In this document: piece by piece, positions 44,442 through 54,391 of the stretch | Layout: the number at the start of each line of letters is the position of its first letter | Numbering within the stretch: position 1 is the stretch's first letter | Assembly: GCA_963675955.2 (NCBI GenBank) | Contig: CAXXVR010000002.1 | Location: 248,001-312,000, forward strand | Length of the DNA: 64,000 nucleotides | DNA from: Desulfocicer sp963675955 | Lineage (GTDB): Bacteria > Desulfobacterota > Desulfobacteria > Desulfobacterales > Desulfobacteraceae | Direction: 5' to 3' | Notes under the pieces: generated by a model | Told to the model about the DNA's origin: nothing | Databases searched by the model: none | What the model saw: the letters and a program-made list of their open reading frames with translations, nothing else | Position numbers and translations under genes: made by a program

Positions 44442-45938
44442 ATGCTTCGCGTATTTGACCAGGCCATTGTTACTCCAGATCAATTTGTCGTTACCCTGGA
44501 ACTGGTTCCAGGACGTCAGTCCACAGGAAGATCCGTTGACACCATTGTGGGTATTGCCAGGGATGCATTTGATGATGGGCGGATTTCAGCGGTTTCCATC
44601 ACAGATAATCCCGGTGGCAACCCCTCCCTGAGCCCGGACGTTCTTGGCCATGAGATTTTTCGATATGGCATGGATGTCATTGTTCATTTTGCCTGTCGGG
44701 ATATGAACCGGGTGGGCATGGAGAGCCGTGCCTTGCAGCTGGCACGTATGGGTATGAAAAATATACTGGCCGTTACCGGTGATTATGCCGGAAAGGGATA
44801 CGGTGGACAGGGAAAGCCGGTATTTGATTTTGATTCAGTAATCCTGACAGCCATGTTGAAAAAACTCAACGAACGCCTGGAGGCCAGTGGTGATCCCGAT
44901 GGTTTTTTCACAGGATGTGCCATTTCACCCTTTAAAACAACCCTGTCCGAATGTGAGGCCCAGTACCGCAAACTTGACCTCAAAGTCCAGGCCGGGGCCT
45001 CTTTTATCATCACCCAGCTGGGGTATAATGCCGATAAATTTGAAGAGCTTCTCATCAATAATCAGAATAAAGGCATCAATCTTCCCACCATGGCCTCTGT
45101 TTATCTTTTAAGCCCCCGGGCCGCAAGGGCCATGAACCGAGGCCGGGTGCCCGGTGTCCATGTCTCAGATGACCTTTTTAACACCGTTGTGAAGGAGTGG
45201 GAAATTTCCCGGGATGGTTTGAAAATGGCCATTGAAAGAACGGCAAAGCTAGGGGTAATCTTAAAGGGGCTGGGTTATCGGGGCATTCACATCGGTGGGG
45301 TTCACAAAAGTTTTAATACAGTGGGGAACATACTGAACCGGATGGATGAAATTGAGCATAACTGGCAGGATTACCTGGCGGAGTTTAAAGACCATAATCA
45401 TGGTTATTATTACCTTTTTGCCCGGGAAAGAAATAAGGTAAAACCCTCCACCGTAAAACAGAAAACGATGGCGGTCCTCACCGATCATATTCCCTATTTT
45501 ATCTTAAAAAGCGCCCATGGAATCTTTTTCACCCGAAATTCTCTGGCTGCTCCGCTTTACTTCCGCATGGCCGGTTTTTTTGATCAGAATAATCTCTCAT
45601 GGCTGGTAAAATTGGTTCTGGAAGACCCCTTAAAAAAAATGTTTCTCTCCTGCCAGAGCTGTGGTGATTGTGGCATCCAGCACATTGGATTTCAGTGTCC
45701 GGAATCGGGGTGTCCAAAGCACACGAGAAACGGTGCCTGTGGTGGTTCCCGGGACGGGTACTGTGAGGTCAATCCTGAAAAATGGTGCATCTGGGTTCGT
45801 GCCCATCGACGATATAAACGGCAAGGGGATGAAAGCCAATTGTCATGTACGTTTGTTTCGCCGCGATTATGGGCCTTAAATCGTACTTCTTCGTGGATTA
45901 ATTTTCATTTGAACAGGGATCATCAGGGGCAGAAATGA
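44442..45938 (+). CDS. Methylenetetrahydrofolate reductase (MetF) fused to a MetV-like C-terminal domain
   Basis: A 498-residue protein. The first 300 residues are a MetF TIM-barrel (SAVSITDNPGGNPSLSPD, NILAVTGDY, FITQLGYNADKF), which reduces methylene- to methyl-tetrahydrofolate in the Wood-Ljungdahl pathway or methionine synthesis. The C-terminal 130 residues are cysteine-rich: CQSCGDCGIQHIGFQCPESG and NGACGGSRDGYCEV, as in MetV/MTHFR_C proteins, which in acetogens are separate partners. AGGGAAAA precedes the ATG. An Fnr-like site is 64 bases upstream. Confidence 0.88.
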   Translation: MLRVFDQAIVTPDQFVVTLELVPGRQSTGRSVDTIVGIARDAFDDGRISAVSITDNPGGNPSLSPDVLGHEIFRYGMDVIVHFACRDMNRVGMESRALQLARMGMKNILAVTGDYAGKGYGGQGKPVFDFDSVILTAMLKKLNERLEASGDPDGFFTGCAISPFKTTLSECEAQYRKLDLKVQAGASFIITQLGYNADKFEELLINNQNKGINLPTMASVYLLSPRAARAMNRGRVPGVHVSDDLFNTVVKEWEISRDGLKMAIERTAKLGVILKGLGYRGIHIGGVHKSFNTVGNILNRMDEIEHNWQDYLAEFKDHNHGYYYLFARERNKVKPSTVKQKTMAVLTDHIPYFILKSAHGIFFTRNSLAAPLYFRMAGFFDQNNLSWLVKLVLEDPLKKMFLSCQSCGDCGIQHIGFQCPESGCPKHTRNGACGGSRDGYCEVNPEKWCIWVRAHRRYKRQGDESQLSCTFVSPRLWALNRTSSWINFHLNRDHQGQK

Positions 45939-46076
45939 AACGTTAAACCGGGAAAACGGGGAATACACCCCTATCACTATCAGACGGGGTTTACCTCGGT
46001 ATCTGAAGGTTGACAGGGCACCGGCAATGAGACATATCGCCATTGATAGTTTTGGGGATATCTGGAAAACTTCAGG

Positions 46077-46322
46077 TTAACCTTTTGTGTTGTCTTTTGC
46101 CGGAGCCATTTCATGTTCATTAATTTTATTGTTAAAGTCAATCAGTAATTGTGCCAGGTCGATCCTGTTTTGAATCGAAATATCTTCCAATGTATGTAGT
46201 TCTTCCATGGGACAGCCAAAACATTTGAGTTTTAATTTAATAAAAATAGTTAGAACTTGGGGATAACGTTCTAAAATTTCTTTAACCGTTGTTTCTTTTG
46301 ATATGTTGACAATTCTTCTCAT
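46077..46322 (-). CDS. DUF1858-domain protein
   Basis: An 81-residue protein with the DUF1858 pattern: ISKETTVKEILERYPQ and LKCFGCPMEELHTLEDIS. The domain is found next to or fused with hybrid cluster proteins and RIC/hemerythrin proteins and is thought to bind metal or an Fe-S/NO-related ligand through its C-x-G-C pair. It lies near the Crp/Fnr regulator gene, both on the - strand. Confidence 0.85.
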   Translation of the reverse strand: MRRIVNISKETTVKEILERYPQVLTIFIKLKLKCFGCPMEELHTLEDISIQNRIDLAQLLIDFNNKINEHEMAPAKDNTKG

Positions 46323-46401
46323 TTCATTTTTTTGCCATTTTAAAATCCCGATTCATAACTTTAATATTACAGATCACAATAATAGAATTTAGGACAAATT
46401 G

Positions 46402-46419
46402 ATTTGCGCTATCGCAAAT
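46402..46419. promoter_or_regulatory. Perfect 18-bp palindrome upstream of the DUF1858 gene
   Basis: ATTTGCGCTATCGCAAAT: 7-bp arms and a four-base centre, 80 bases before the DUF1858 start. Its form is that of a Crp/Fnr-superfamily site but its sequence differs from the TTGAT-type sites nearby. The remainder of 46323-46545 holds no gene. Confidence 0.45.
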
Positions 46420-46545
46420 GAAATGATGTATCAAAGGCTATTTTAAAAAATAAAAATATAGTAAGGCTCCTGGCCTGGACAAGTTAGAACTGGAAAGTTT
46501 TTTCCCTTCTCTTGCCAAAATAACACGAAAATAAAAGATAAAAAT

Positions 46546-47244
46546 CTAAATTTCTTCTGAAAATTCTACTATTTTATGCGGTTCAAGGATAATAATCTGT
46601 CCCTTACTGGTTTTCAACCACCCTTTTTTTTCCCACATGCTTAGAACCCGGCTGACCGTAAACAGTGTTGTGCCGATATATTCGGCAATGTCCTTTCGGC
46701 TTAACGGAATATCAATACAGATACCATTATTATTTTTTTTTCCTGAAGTTCGAACAAAACGCATTAAAGTTCTTGCGACCCTCTGTTCCACCTGTTGGGT
46801 GCACAATTCCATATATCGAATCTGCATATCATCCAGTTGTTCCAATACAATGGATAATGCATTTATTGTGACACGTGGGAATTTTTCCATTATTTTTAAA
46901 ATTTGAGAGCGGTTCCAGGCCACGACCGTGGATGGTTCCATGGCCTGGGCAGTAACTGGGTATTCCTTTTGTTTCATGATGGCAAGGGCTGCTGTCATAT
47001 CTCCCGGAGAAATATAACGAAGGGTAATCTCTTTCCCATCTTCGGTGACCTGACTCAGCTTAAGTGTTCCCTGTTTTACCCAGAAGTAGTTTTTTGCAGG
47101 ATCTCCCTGGTAGAATAAAATCGCCTTGGGTTTAAGAGGTTGTGTGGAACCGATACAGATGATTTCATTGATTTGATCGGCAGGTAAATTCTTAAAAAGT
47201 TCAGATTTACTGAAATTATCAATCATATGATCATGGGTGTTCAT
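46546..47244 (-). CDS. Crp/Fnr-family regulator, probably NO/nitrosative-stress responsive
   Basis: A 232-residue regulator. The cyclic-nucleotide-like sensor domain (ILFYQGDPAKNYFWVKQGTL, YISPGDM) is followed by a long helix and a C-terminal helix-turn-helix SRKDIAEYIGTTLFTVSRVL. It lacks the N-terminal cysteine cluster of FNR, resembling DNR/NnrR or HcpR proteins that sense NO through haem or another cofactor. ATG 47244 was chosen from the start of similarity; an upstream ATG would add 35 unlikely residues. A GTGAT-N4-GTCAA site lies upstream, so it may control itself. Confidence 0.85.
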   Translation of the reverse strand: MNTHDHMIDNFSKSELFKNLPADQINEIICIGSTQPLKPKAILFYQGDPAKNYFWVKQGTLKLSQVTEDGKEITLRYISPGDMTAALAIMKQKEYPVTAQAMEPSTVVAWNRSQILKIMEKFPRVTINALSIVLEQLDDMQIRYMELCTQQVEQRVARTLMRFVRTSGKKNNNGICIDIPLSRKDIAEYIGTTLFTVSRVLSMWEKKGWLKTSKGQIIILEPHKIVEFSEEI

Positions 47245-47340
47245 AAAATTATTTTCCCGTTGTCTGTGGTATTTTGTGCCCAACCCCGTATTTAGTATTG
47301 ATGGACGAGAATATTTAAACAAAAGGATAATCCATAAAAA

Positions 47341-47354
47341 GTGATCCATGTCAA
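47341..47354. promoter_or_regulatory. Fnr/Crp-type site upstream of the regulator gene
   Basis: GTGATCCATGTCAA followed by TGA, about 100 bases before the regulator start. One base off the consensus shared with 44365, 54559 and 62443. Confidence 0.5.
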
Positions 47355-47403
47355 TGAAATTAGTGTAGAATGTGTTCTGAGTTGCACAATAACTATGGGC
47401 TGT

Positions 47404-50400
47404 TCATGATGCTGGTAAAATCAGAGCCTGATCATCTGTTTTTTCTATAAGGCCCAAATCCCCCATGATCAGATACATGCAGGGGATTACCAGGAGTACC
47501 ATGACCGTACTGGCCATGAGTCCGAAGGTGGCACTCACCACAAGGGGAATCAATATCTGGGCCTGCAAGCTCGTTTCAAACAACAATGGCAGAAGACCGG
47601 CAATGGTGGTGGATGATGTCAAAATCACCGCCCTGAATCTTTCCCGGCTTGCCCGGGCAGCAGCGGTGTGAAGGGACATCCCCTCTTTGCCTGCCTGTTT
47701 CAGGAAGATGACAAGCAGGATGGAATCATTGACCACCACCCCTCCAAGTGCAATAAATCCCAGCAGGCTGGGCATGCTGAAGGCAATTCCCATCAAAGCG
47801 TGGCCCCAGATAACCCCGATGAGGGAAAAGGGAATGGCCATCATGACGATGAGGGGTTCCGTGTATGTCCTGAACTGAAAACTGAGCAGTAAAAAAATAC
47901 CGATGAACCCCACCCCCATGGATCCCAGCATGGACATCCGGGCGGTGTTGGTTTCCTTTAATGAGCCGTCGATGGTGAGTTTTAAATCCGGATATGTTTC
48001 ATGAAATTCATTGAGATATGTTTTGTTAAAAAGGGCGATGAGTTCATTGGTGTTGAGTTGGCGGGTATCCACATCCCCGCGCAGGGTAACGGCCCGCATG
48101 CCGTTGTGGCGGGCGATCCTTGCCCATCCCTTTTCCTCTTTCCACTCCACCACTGCCCCCAGGGGGACCTGTCGTCCATGGGCCGTGACAAGCTTGAAGT
48201 TTTCTATGTCATGGAGGCTGTTGCGGTTCACTCCGGCCAGCCTCACCTGGATTTCATAGGCTTCCGCTCCCACTTGGATTTCATCGGCCTCAAGACCCTG
48301 GAAGGCCGCCCGGAGCTGGTTTGCGGTTTCAGTGGCATCAATGCCGATGCCATGGGCCTCTTTTCGTATCTTCATGCGCAGTTCAGGTTTTCCGGGTCGC
48401 AAATCATCGGCCAGGTTGACCACGCCCTGGAACTGAGCAAACCAGGTTTTTAAATCGGTTACGGCCTGCTTCATTTGATCAAGATCTTTGCCCCGCAGTC
48501 GTAATTCAATGGGCTGCCCCCCCGGACCAAACCACGGTTTGCTCAAGTTCAGGCTCAATACATCGGGCAGGCTTCCAATTTCGCTTCGCCAGAAGGCAAG
48601 ATATTCGTCGATGCTGCCGGATCGTTGTTCGGCGGTGAGCAGATCAACGGTGATGGTGGCCACATGGGGTCCATTTTCAAAGCTGTCTGTATTTTGGTTG
48701 TACTGAACATAGGTGTTTCGGACCAGGTCCCGGGTTTCCGGCTGAATTGTCTTGAATTTCAGGTTTGTCCGATCAAGGGCTGCCAGAATCTGGTCCACCA
48801 CGGTTTGTGTGCGTTTCAGGGGGGTGCCCTGGGGCATCAGCAACCGGGCCACCACCACATCTCCCTCCATCTCTGGAAAGCCCTGGAATTTTATTTTTCC
48901 AGATGCCAGCATTCCAATGGAAAGAATAAACAGCCCCAGGATAAAACCCAGAAAGGGGTATCTCCATTTCAATAAAAAGTCGATGCTCCGGCCCAGAAGG
49001 CGATCCCTCATCCAGTTGAAAAAGAGATCAAACCGGTCCCGTAACGCGTTTTGTGTGTCAGAATCAGGCCGGTTCATGGCATGGTGGAGATGGGCAGGTA
49101 AAATCCAGAACGCCTCAACCAGGCTGACGGTCATGACCAGGATGAGCATCAGGGGAACCACCTTGAGGACATTTCCAATCTGACCATGGATAAAGGCCAG
49201 AGGACCCAGAATACAGAGGGTGGAGATAAAAGAGGAGATAACCCCCGCCGCCACTTCTTGGGTTCCGTCCGTTGCCGCCGCAAGGGGCGATTTCCCGTTG
49301 CGCCGGTGAACCATGATATTTTCGGCAATGACAATGGCGTCATCCATGATCAATCCCAGGGCCATGAGCATTCCCACCATGGTGAACATGTTTATGCTCA
49401 ACCCGGTAAAGGGAATAAGAAAAAAAGCCCCCAAAAAAGAGACGGGCAAACCCATGGCCACCCAGAAAGAAATACGAATATTAAAAAAGAGCCACATGGT
49501 TGCAAATACCAGCACCAATCCCTGGATTCCGTTGATGATGAGCATATTGAGGCGGTCTTTTAAAATAGTTGTCTCATCCTGGGTAATGGTCAATTCCATC
49601 TGGGGGTGACGTATTTTTTCATCCTCCACAAAGGCTTTTACCTTTTCGGCCACCCGGATGGCATCCTGCGTATTTGATTTTTCAATTTTCAAGAGGGCAA
49701 TCTGTCTGTCTCCGGACATGATTTTATCTTCATCATGTTCAAACAGATCCTGGATGTCGGCAATGTCTCCCAGACGGATTATACCGCCCTTTTCGGTGTC
49801 AAGGATGATCAGATTTTCAAGGGTATCGGGGGTGCGTCGTTGATCCACAAGGCGCAGGATAATGTCCCGTTCACGGGTTTCCAGGATTCCCAGGGGAATA
49901 TCCCGGTTCCGGGAGGCAATGCGATCTGCCACCTGGGCTGCACTGAGTCCCAGGCTTTGCAGTGCCCCCTCGTAAAGGGAAACCCGGATCTGGTGATCGG
50001 AAAACCCCTCTATATTGATCAGGGAAATTCCGGCCTCCTTTAACCGGTCCTTGAGATCTTCGGCATAGGCCTTGAGACCCGTCAGGTCCATGGGGCCTGA
50101 AACCAGCAATGACAGTACCGGATCGGTCCGACCTAACTCAGTTATGACGGGGGCTTCAACCTGTGGTGGGAAATCATCAATTGAGTCAATTCCCGTTTCA
50201 ATGTCCCGCAAAAAGGTCTGGATATCGCCTTTTATATCCATTTCAACCACAATTGCGGCCATTCCTTCCCTGGCATCCACCCGGATCTCTTTTACAAAAC
50301 TGATCCCGTCAATGGCGTCTTCCACGCGGCGGCCGATCACCTCTTCCACCTCCTGGGCCGTGGCACCGACATAGCGGATGCGGATCTCAACTTCGCTGGG

Positions 50401-50517
50401 GGCAAAATGGGGCTGGGTTTCCCTCAGTATCCGGGGGGCGGACAGGGCACCGGCAATGAGGAATGCTGCCATTAACAGGTTGGCCGCCGTGGGGTGCCGG
50501 GTAAAAAAACGAATCAT
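47404..50517 (-). CDS. RND efflux transporter (second pump)
   Basis: A 1037-residue RND permease distinct from the HAE1 pump at 37 kb. It begins MIRFFTRHPTAANLLMAAFL; the proton-relay region is LGLIMDDAIVIAENIMVHRR; the C-terminal membrane block includes LLSFQFRTYTEPLIVMMAIP. This is the type often encoded with an unusual adaptor and without a channel gene. It overlaps its adaptor gene by four bases. Confidence 0.93.
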   Translation of the reverse strand: MIRFFTRHPTAANLLMAAFLIAGALSAPRILRETQPHFAPSEVEIRIRYVGATAQEVEEVIGRRVEDAIDGISFVKEIRVDAREGMAAIVVEMDIKGDIQTFLRDIETGIDSIDDFPPQVEAPVITELGRTDPVLSLLVSGPMDLTGLKAYAEDLKDRLKEAGISLINIEGFSDHQIRVSLYEGALQSLGLSAAQVADRIASRNRDIPLGILETRERDIILRLVDQRRTPDTLENLIILDTEKGGIIRLGDIADIQDLFEHDEDKIMSGDRQIALLKIEKSNTQDAIRVAEKVKAFVEDEKIRHPQMELTITQDETTILKDRLNMLIINGIQGLVLVFATMWLFFNIRISFWVAMGLPVSFLGAFFLIPFTGLSINMFTMVGMLMALGLIMDDAIVIAENIMVHRRNGKSPLAAATDGTQEVAAGVISSFISTLCILGPLAFIHGQIGNVLKVVPLMLILVMTVSLVEAFWILPAHLHHAMNRPDSDTQNALRDRFDLFFNWMRDRLLGRSIDFLLKWRYPFLGFILGLFILSIGMLASGKIKFQGFPEMEGDVVVARLLMPQGTPLKRTQTVVDQILAALDRTNLKFKTIQPETRDLVRNTYVQYNQNTDSFENGPHVATITVDLLTAEQRSGSIDEYLAFWRSEIGSLPDVLSLNLSKPWFGPGGQPIELRLRGKDLDQMKQAVTDLKTWFAQFQGVVNLADDLRPGKPELRMKIRKEAHGIGIDATETANQLRAAFQGLEADEIQVGAEAYEIQVRLAGVNRNSLHDIENFKLVTAHGRQVPLGAVVEWKEEKGWARIARHNGMRAVTLRGDVDTRQLNTNELIALFNKTYLNEFHETYPDLKLTIDGSLKETNTARMSMLGSMGVGFIGIFLLLSFQFRTYTEPLIVMMAIPFSLIGVIWGHALMGIAFSMPSLLGFIALGGVVVNDSILLVIFLKQAGKEGMSLHTAAARASRERFRAVILTSSTTIAGLLPLLFETSLQAQILIPLVVSATFGLMASTVMVLLVIPCMYLIMGDLGLIEKTDDQALILPAS

Positions 50518-51920
50518 TGGTCCATCCTCCCGGCCTGGCTTTGGGCCTTTACATCTTGTTCCAGGGGCGCATCAATCATGGGGGTGACTTTCATCCCGAT
50601 GATGGCAGGCGTGGGATCTGAGACCACAACCATCTCCCCCGGTGACAGGCCGGATTGGATTACGGCCACATCCGATTGGACAAAATCCACCTGAACTTCT
50701 CTCTTTTGAAGCCGATTGTCTGAATCCACAATAAAAACGCTTTTATTGTGGACAGCCGATCTGGGAATGACCAGACGGTCTTTTTGCACCGGCCCTTGAA
50801 GTTCAACCCGGCAGAACATGCCTCCGGTCAAAGGTGGACGGATGCCGGGAATTGCTTTTTCATAGGGATTGTCAACTGCAACCACCACCCGGATTTCCCG
50901 GGTCTGATAATCCAGTGCCTCCCGCCATCGGTCTATTCGTCCATGCCATTGGACGGACCAGTCACCGCTCTGGAGACTGACCAGGACTGTCATTTTCTGA
51001 AACAGAGTTTTAAAGGTATCCGGGGTTATCCCGGACTGGACCTGTCTGGTTTTTTTCTTATCCAACAGGGTTCGAAAGGTGTCCAATGAAAATCGGGCCT
51101 CAATTTCAGTGAGTCGGGTGGCGTTGGCCTTGAAAAGTAATTGACCGGCCCGCACAAACTGGCCGGCATCCATGTTTACATCATCCAGCCGGCAGTCCAT
51201 GGGGGCCTTGATGGTGGTTTTGGCCAGATCAATTTCGGCCTGCTTGAGATGGGTCTCATGCACGATGAGAGCTGACTTCAGGGCCTTTTCCTTTGATGGG
51301 ATCAGGGCCAGACTGTTTTTTAATTGTTGAACCGCCTGCTGTTGTTGAAGCAATGTGCGTTGTTCCCGGTCCACCGTGTCCCGGGAGGTGGCGTTGTCTT
51401 TCAATAACTGTCTTGTTCGTTCAAAGGATTTGGTTGCCAGCGCCAGAGAGGCCTCTTCAATGGCTATTAATTTTTTTGTGTTTTGCCTGGTTTCAGCAAG
51501 CTGTTGAAGATTGGCCCTGATCTCTTGAATATTGGCCTCCAGTCGGTCGATGGTCAGATGGTACTCCCTTGGATCTATCTGGACCAATACCGTGTGGGCC
51601 GGGATCATTTCTCCGGATTTCAATTGCGGATTTATGGACAAAACCGTTCCCTGAACCTCTGAGACGGCCTCCCAGACTTTGCCGGGTTGAGCCACACCGA
51701 ATCCAATGGCCCGGGGAACCAGTCCCACGTAAGAGGTTCTGATGACCCGGAGCGGGGTGACGGATTCTGTTTCTGGTTTTTTGGTGGGACCGGACCTGTG
51801 CATGACCAGATACCCCACCGCCAGAACAGCGGCAGCAACTGGCAGGATGGTCAATATCCCCTTGAATATCTTTGTTGTGATGTTTTTTATGGTCATGGGG
51901 TTGCTTTTTATGGGCATCAT
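50514..51920 (-). CDS. RND membrane-fusion protein (second pump)
   Basis: A 468-residue periplasmic adaptor. The N-terminal membrane anchor is ILTILPVAAAVLAVGYLVM; the lipoyl region is EVQGTVLSINPQLKSGEMI, with an unusually long coiled-coil hairpin (about residues 120-240). GAGAAGG precedes the ATG. It is the first gene of a two-gene operon with the pump; no channel gene follows, so it must borrow one. Confidence 0.9.
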   Translation of the reverse strand: MMPIKSNPMTIKNITTKIFKGILTILPVAAAVLAVGYLVMHRSGPTKKPETESVTPLRVIRTSYVGLVPRAIGFGVAQPGKVWEAVSEVQGTVLSINPQLKSGEMIPAHTVLVQIDPREYHLTIDRLEANIQEIRANLQQLAETRQNTKKLIAIEEASLALATKSFERTRQLLKDNATSRDTVDREQRTLLQQQQAVQQLKNSLALIPSKEKALKSALIVHETHLKQAEIDLAKTTIKAPMDCRLDDVNMDAGQFVRAGQLLFKANATRLTEIEARFSLDTFRTLLDKKKTRQVQSGITPDTFKTLFQKMTVLVSLQSGDWSVQWHGRIDRWREALDYQTREIRVVVAVDNPYEKAIPGIRPPLTGGMFCRVELQGPVQKDRLVIPRSAVHNKSVFIVDSDNRLQKREVQVDFVQSDVAVIQSGLSPGEMVVVSDPTPAIIGMKVTPMIDAPLEQDVKAQSQAGRMDQ

Positions 51921-52000
51921 TTCAGGCCTTCTCTTATATAGTGACGGTTAAACTTGTCTTTTAAAGATATTTTGGGCTTGCTCACAAGATCTGCCACTTT

Positions 52001-53026
52001 TCATATTAACCTGTACGTTTCCCTGAGATTTTCAGAAAGTTTTTGAGTTAACAGGAATGCCTTTTCAACGGTTCTCTCTTTATCCTGGTTGACAAGACAG
52101 CAGGTGGCAGGAGATATCTGGCTTTGATTTAAAATCTGATCCAATGGAATACCTTTTTGGGTTAACGCCTTCCAGATGGTCTTCAGTTTAAAGGCAAGCA
52201 ACTCAAGGTTTTCTTTTTCAAATGTTTCAATACCAGTTGGAACGATTCCCCAGACCAATATTCCGTTTCTGTCCAAAAAATTTTTAATGGAACGGGAACA
52301 GGATGAAAAGATCTCGGCATTGGTATAAACATCAAATGATAACACATCCATATCTATCCCTAAAAGGAAATCCCAATCCGGGTTGCCGCAAAGATGTATC
52401 CCCTTGGGGGAATCAATTGTGGAAAAAAACAGATCCAGATCCTTTTTGGCTTTTTGTTCTCCGTATCCGGACATGGCCGAAAAAATGAACTGCATACCGG
52501 GTTCGTCAATAAACATGAATGCGTTGGCATTTTTTTCTTTCAACCTTTTAAGCTGAATATTTATCCGTTTTGCCATGATTTCAAACATAAACGGTCTGAT
52601 GGTATCGTCAAACAAGATGGGGCGATCATCCTGATCCAGAACATTAAAGCCAAAACTGACAGGGCCCTCAAGCTGCCCCCGTATTGCCGGCCTGTTCGTA
52701 AGATCCATGTCCAGAAATTTATGGTATACTGCAGAATAGGTTGGGCTGACATCAAAATATTCAGGGTCTTCAAAATGAGACATCGTTTCTTCAAACTCTT
52801 CTATGAATTTATCCATGGAAAATCTCAGAGTCTTTTTGTCCATATCAAGCACTATCCCCGGAAAATGTTCTCCTGCCTGAACATACATATCTTCATAATA
52901 GCTGTAGTTCGGTAACTGGGGCCAGAATGGAATGTCAAGACTTAATGCGGTTTTAAGTGCCTGATCCACATTCGTGTGTGGCATGACTGCCATTGCCGTG
53001 GTCATTAGATTGCCGGGTATGGTCAT
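52001..53026 (-). CDS. MetE/uroporphyrinogen decarboxylase-like methyltransferase
   Basis: A 341-residue TIM-barrel protein of the superfamily shared by uroporphyrinogen decarboxylase, MtaA/CmuA methyltransferases and the catalytic half of MetE. Possible zinc ligands are the H-x-C in GIHLCGNPDWDF (about residue 225) and a cysteine in ISPATCCLV near residue 310, the order seen in MetE. It lacks the MetE N-terminal domain, so it could be a folate-independent core-MetE type enzyme taking methyl groups from a corrinoid protein. The substrate is unknown. The gene follows the polyferredoxin gene by 23 bases. Confidence 0.7.
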   Translation of the reverse strand: MTIPGNLMTTAMAVMPHTNVDQALKTALSLDIPFWPQLPNYSYYEDMYVQAGEHFPGIVLDMDKKTLRFSMDKFIEEFEETMSHFEDPEYFDVSPTYSAVYHKFLDMDLTNRPAIRGQLEGPVSFGFNVLDQDDRPILFDDTIRPFMFEIMAKRINIQLKRLKEKNANAFMFIDEPGMQFIFSAMSGYGEQKAKKDLDLFFSTIDSPKGIHLCGNPDWDFLLGIDMDVLSFDVYTNAEIFSSCSRSIKNFLDRNGILVWGIVPTGIETFEKENLELLAFKLKTIWKALTQKGIPLDQILNQSQISPATCCLVNQDKERTVEKAFLLTQKLSENLRETYRLI

Positions 53027-53049
53027 TTTTATTTCCCTTTTGCTTTAAA

Positions 53050-54153
53050 TTATTGGATTATCTGACCTCTTTGTGTTTGAATGTTTTTCATTGCCTTTAT
53101 CATTTTTTCCATTTTTTTGGGGTCAGCCGATCCGTTAGAACTCCATGGCAGACTGTTCTGTATTACATATCTGAGATAGGCCGATTTTGTAATTTCGTTT
53201 TGCCAGTTACCCGATATTTTGGCCATGGATATACCCATGGAAAATATGAAAATTAATATCAGGGCAATTCCGGCTTGTCCAAGTTGTACATTCCCGGGCA
53301 ACAGGAAAAAGCCCAGGGTTCGTTTTTCAGGACAATTTTTCACGCAAGTCATACATGCCGTACACTCTGAAGATTGAATGCTTTTTTTCTCCCTGATCTT
53401 TATGCGGCTGGGGCATTTTTTTTCGCATATGCCGCAATTGGTACAAGTGGATGGATTCCGTTTGATTTTCCCGATACTCAAAAAGCTGAAAACTCCCAGA
53501 ACAGCACCGTAAGGACATAGATATCTGCACCAGAAATAAGGAATAATAAATGACAATAAGAACAATGTAAAGATAACGATCAAGGCGGTATTTGAAATAT
53601 GGGTAAAAAAATGCAGCATTTTTATATCTGCAAATTGATTGTAAGGGCTTTGAATAAACATCTCAATGCTTTGTATGGACATTTTATAAAAAATGGACCA
53701 GATAAAAAAGCCGGCCAGGGTATATTTGATGCCTCTCAGTACCATGTCCGTCCAAATCGGCAGAGCCAGTTTATGTTTAAAGGATAGGGCATTTAATTTT
53801 GCAAAAATATCAGAAAGCAGACCTATGGGGCAAACCCAGCTGCAAAACCCTTTTTTTAAGATTAAAGCTGTTAAACAGATGATTGAAAAGATTACCATTC
53901 CCGATGGATGGATGGTGTTTATTTTTCCGGTAATGAAAAAATGTTTCAGGCTGACCAGGGCGCTGATCGGCAGAAAGGCCTCGACACCGGGTGGTCTTTC
54001 AAAGCTTGGGATGTTTCCGCTTTCAAGTTGGTCGACAAATGTGTAAAATTTGATTCCAATGATTATGACGATAATGAATGACAACACTTGAGTCAGACGT
54101 CTTATTGAGAAAATCCACATTTTCATTTTGTGATTTTTAAAGAATTTTTCCAT
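53050..54153 (-). CDS. Membrane polyferredoxin of the NapH/CcoG type
   Basis: A membrane protein of about 367 residues. Several hydrophobic helices carry CSWVCPIGLL and CRYLCPYGAVLG motifs at membrane edges, and two soluble 4Fe-4S sites follow: CTNCGICEKKCPS and CTACMTCVKNCPE. Such proteins pass electrons across the membrane or build copper/haem centres. The start ATG 54153 has GGGAGAAGGG upstream. Two Fnr-type sites lie in its promoter region. With the MetE-like gene downstream it may supply reducing power for a corrinoid-dependent methyl transfer; that link is only inferred from position. Confidence 0.82.
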   Translation of the reverse strand: MEKFFKNHKMKMWIFSIRRLTQVLSFIIVIIIGIKFYTFVDQLESGNIPSFERPPGVEAFLPISALVSLKHFFITGKINTIHPSGMVIFSIICLTALILKKGFCSWVCPIGLLSDIFAKLNALSFKHKLALPIWTDMVLRGIKYTLAGFFIWSIFYKMSIQSIEMFIQSPYNQFADIKMLHFFTHISNTALIVIFTLFLLSFIIPYFWCRYLCPYGAVLGVFSFLSIGKIKRNPSTCTNCGICEKKCPSRIKIREKKSIQSSECTACMTCVKNCPEKRTLGFFLLPGNVQLGQAGIALILIFIFSMGISMAKISGNWQNEITKSAYLRYVIQNSLPWSSNGSADPKKMEKMIKAMKNIQTQRGQIIQ

Positions 54154-54391
54154 GATAGCGTCCCTTCTCCCTGAGATTTTTTCGGGCTTGGTCACAACGG
54201 CCGGCCGTCATCGCTGGCAGGTCAATTGGTTCAGGCTGGTGTTATTGGCGTTATAGGACAACAGCCTGTGTAAACGCTGAAATCAACGATAATATCAATA
54301 ACACAAGTCTGCTCCATCCCCATCCCATTTTTCCTTTTAGAGCCTGTTTAAATATTACCTGCTCTTATAGCTTATTTATCAAAAAAGGAAC

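Noticed and set aside
46012..46031. 20-base identity with the start of the second RND gene (50441-50460)
   Set aside because: The match is real but isolated, and the surrounding sequence gives only a weak RND-like reading; too short to call a gene fragment.
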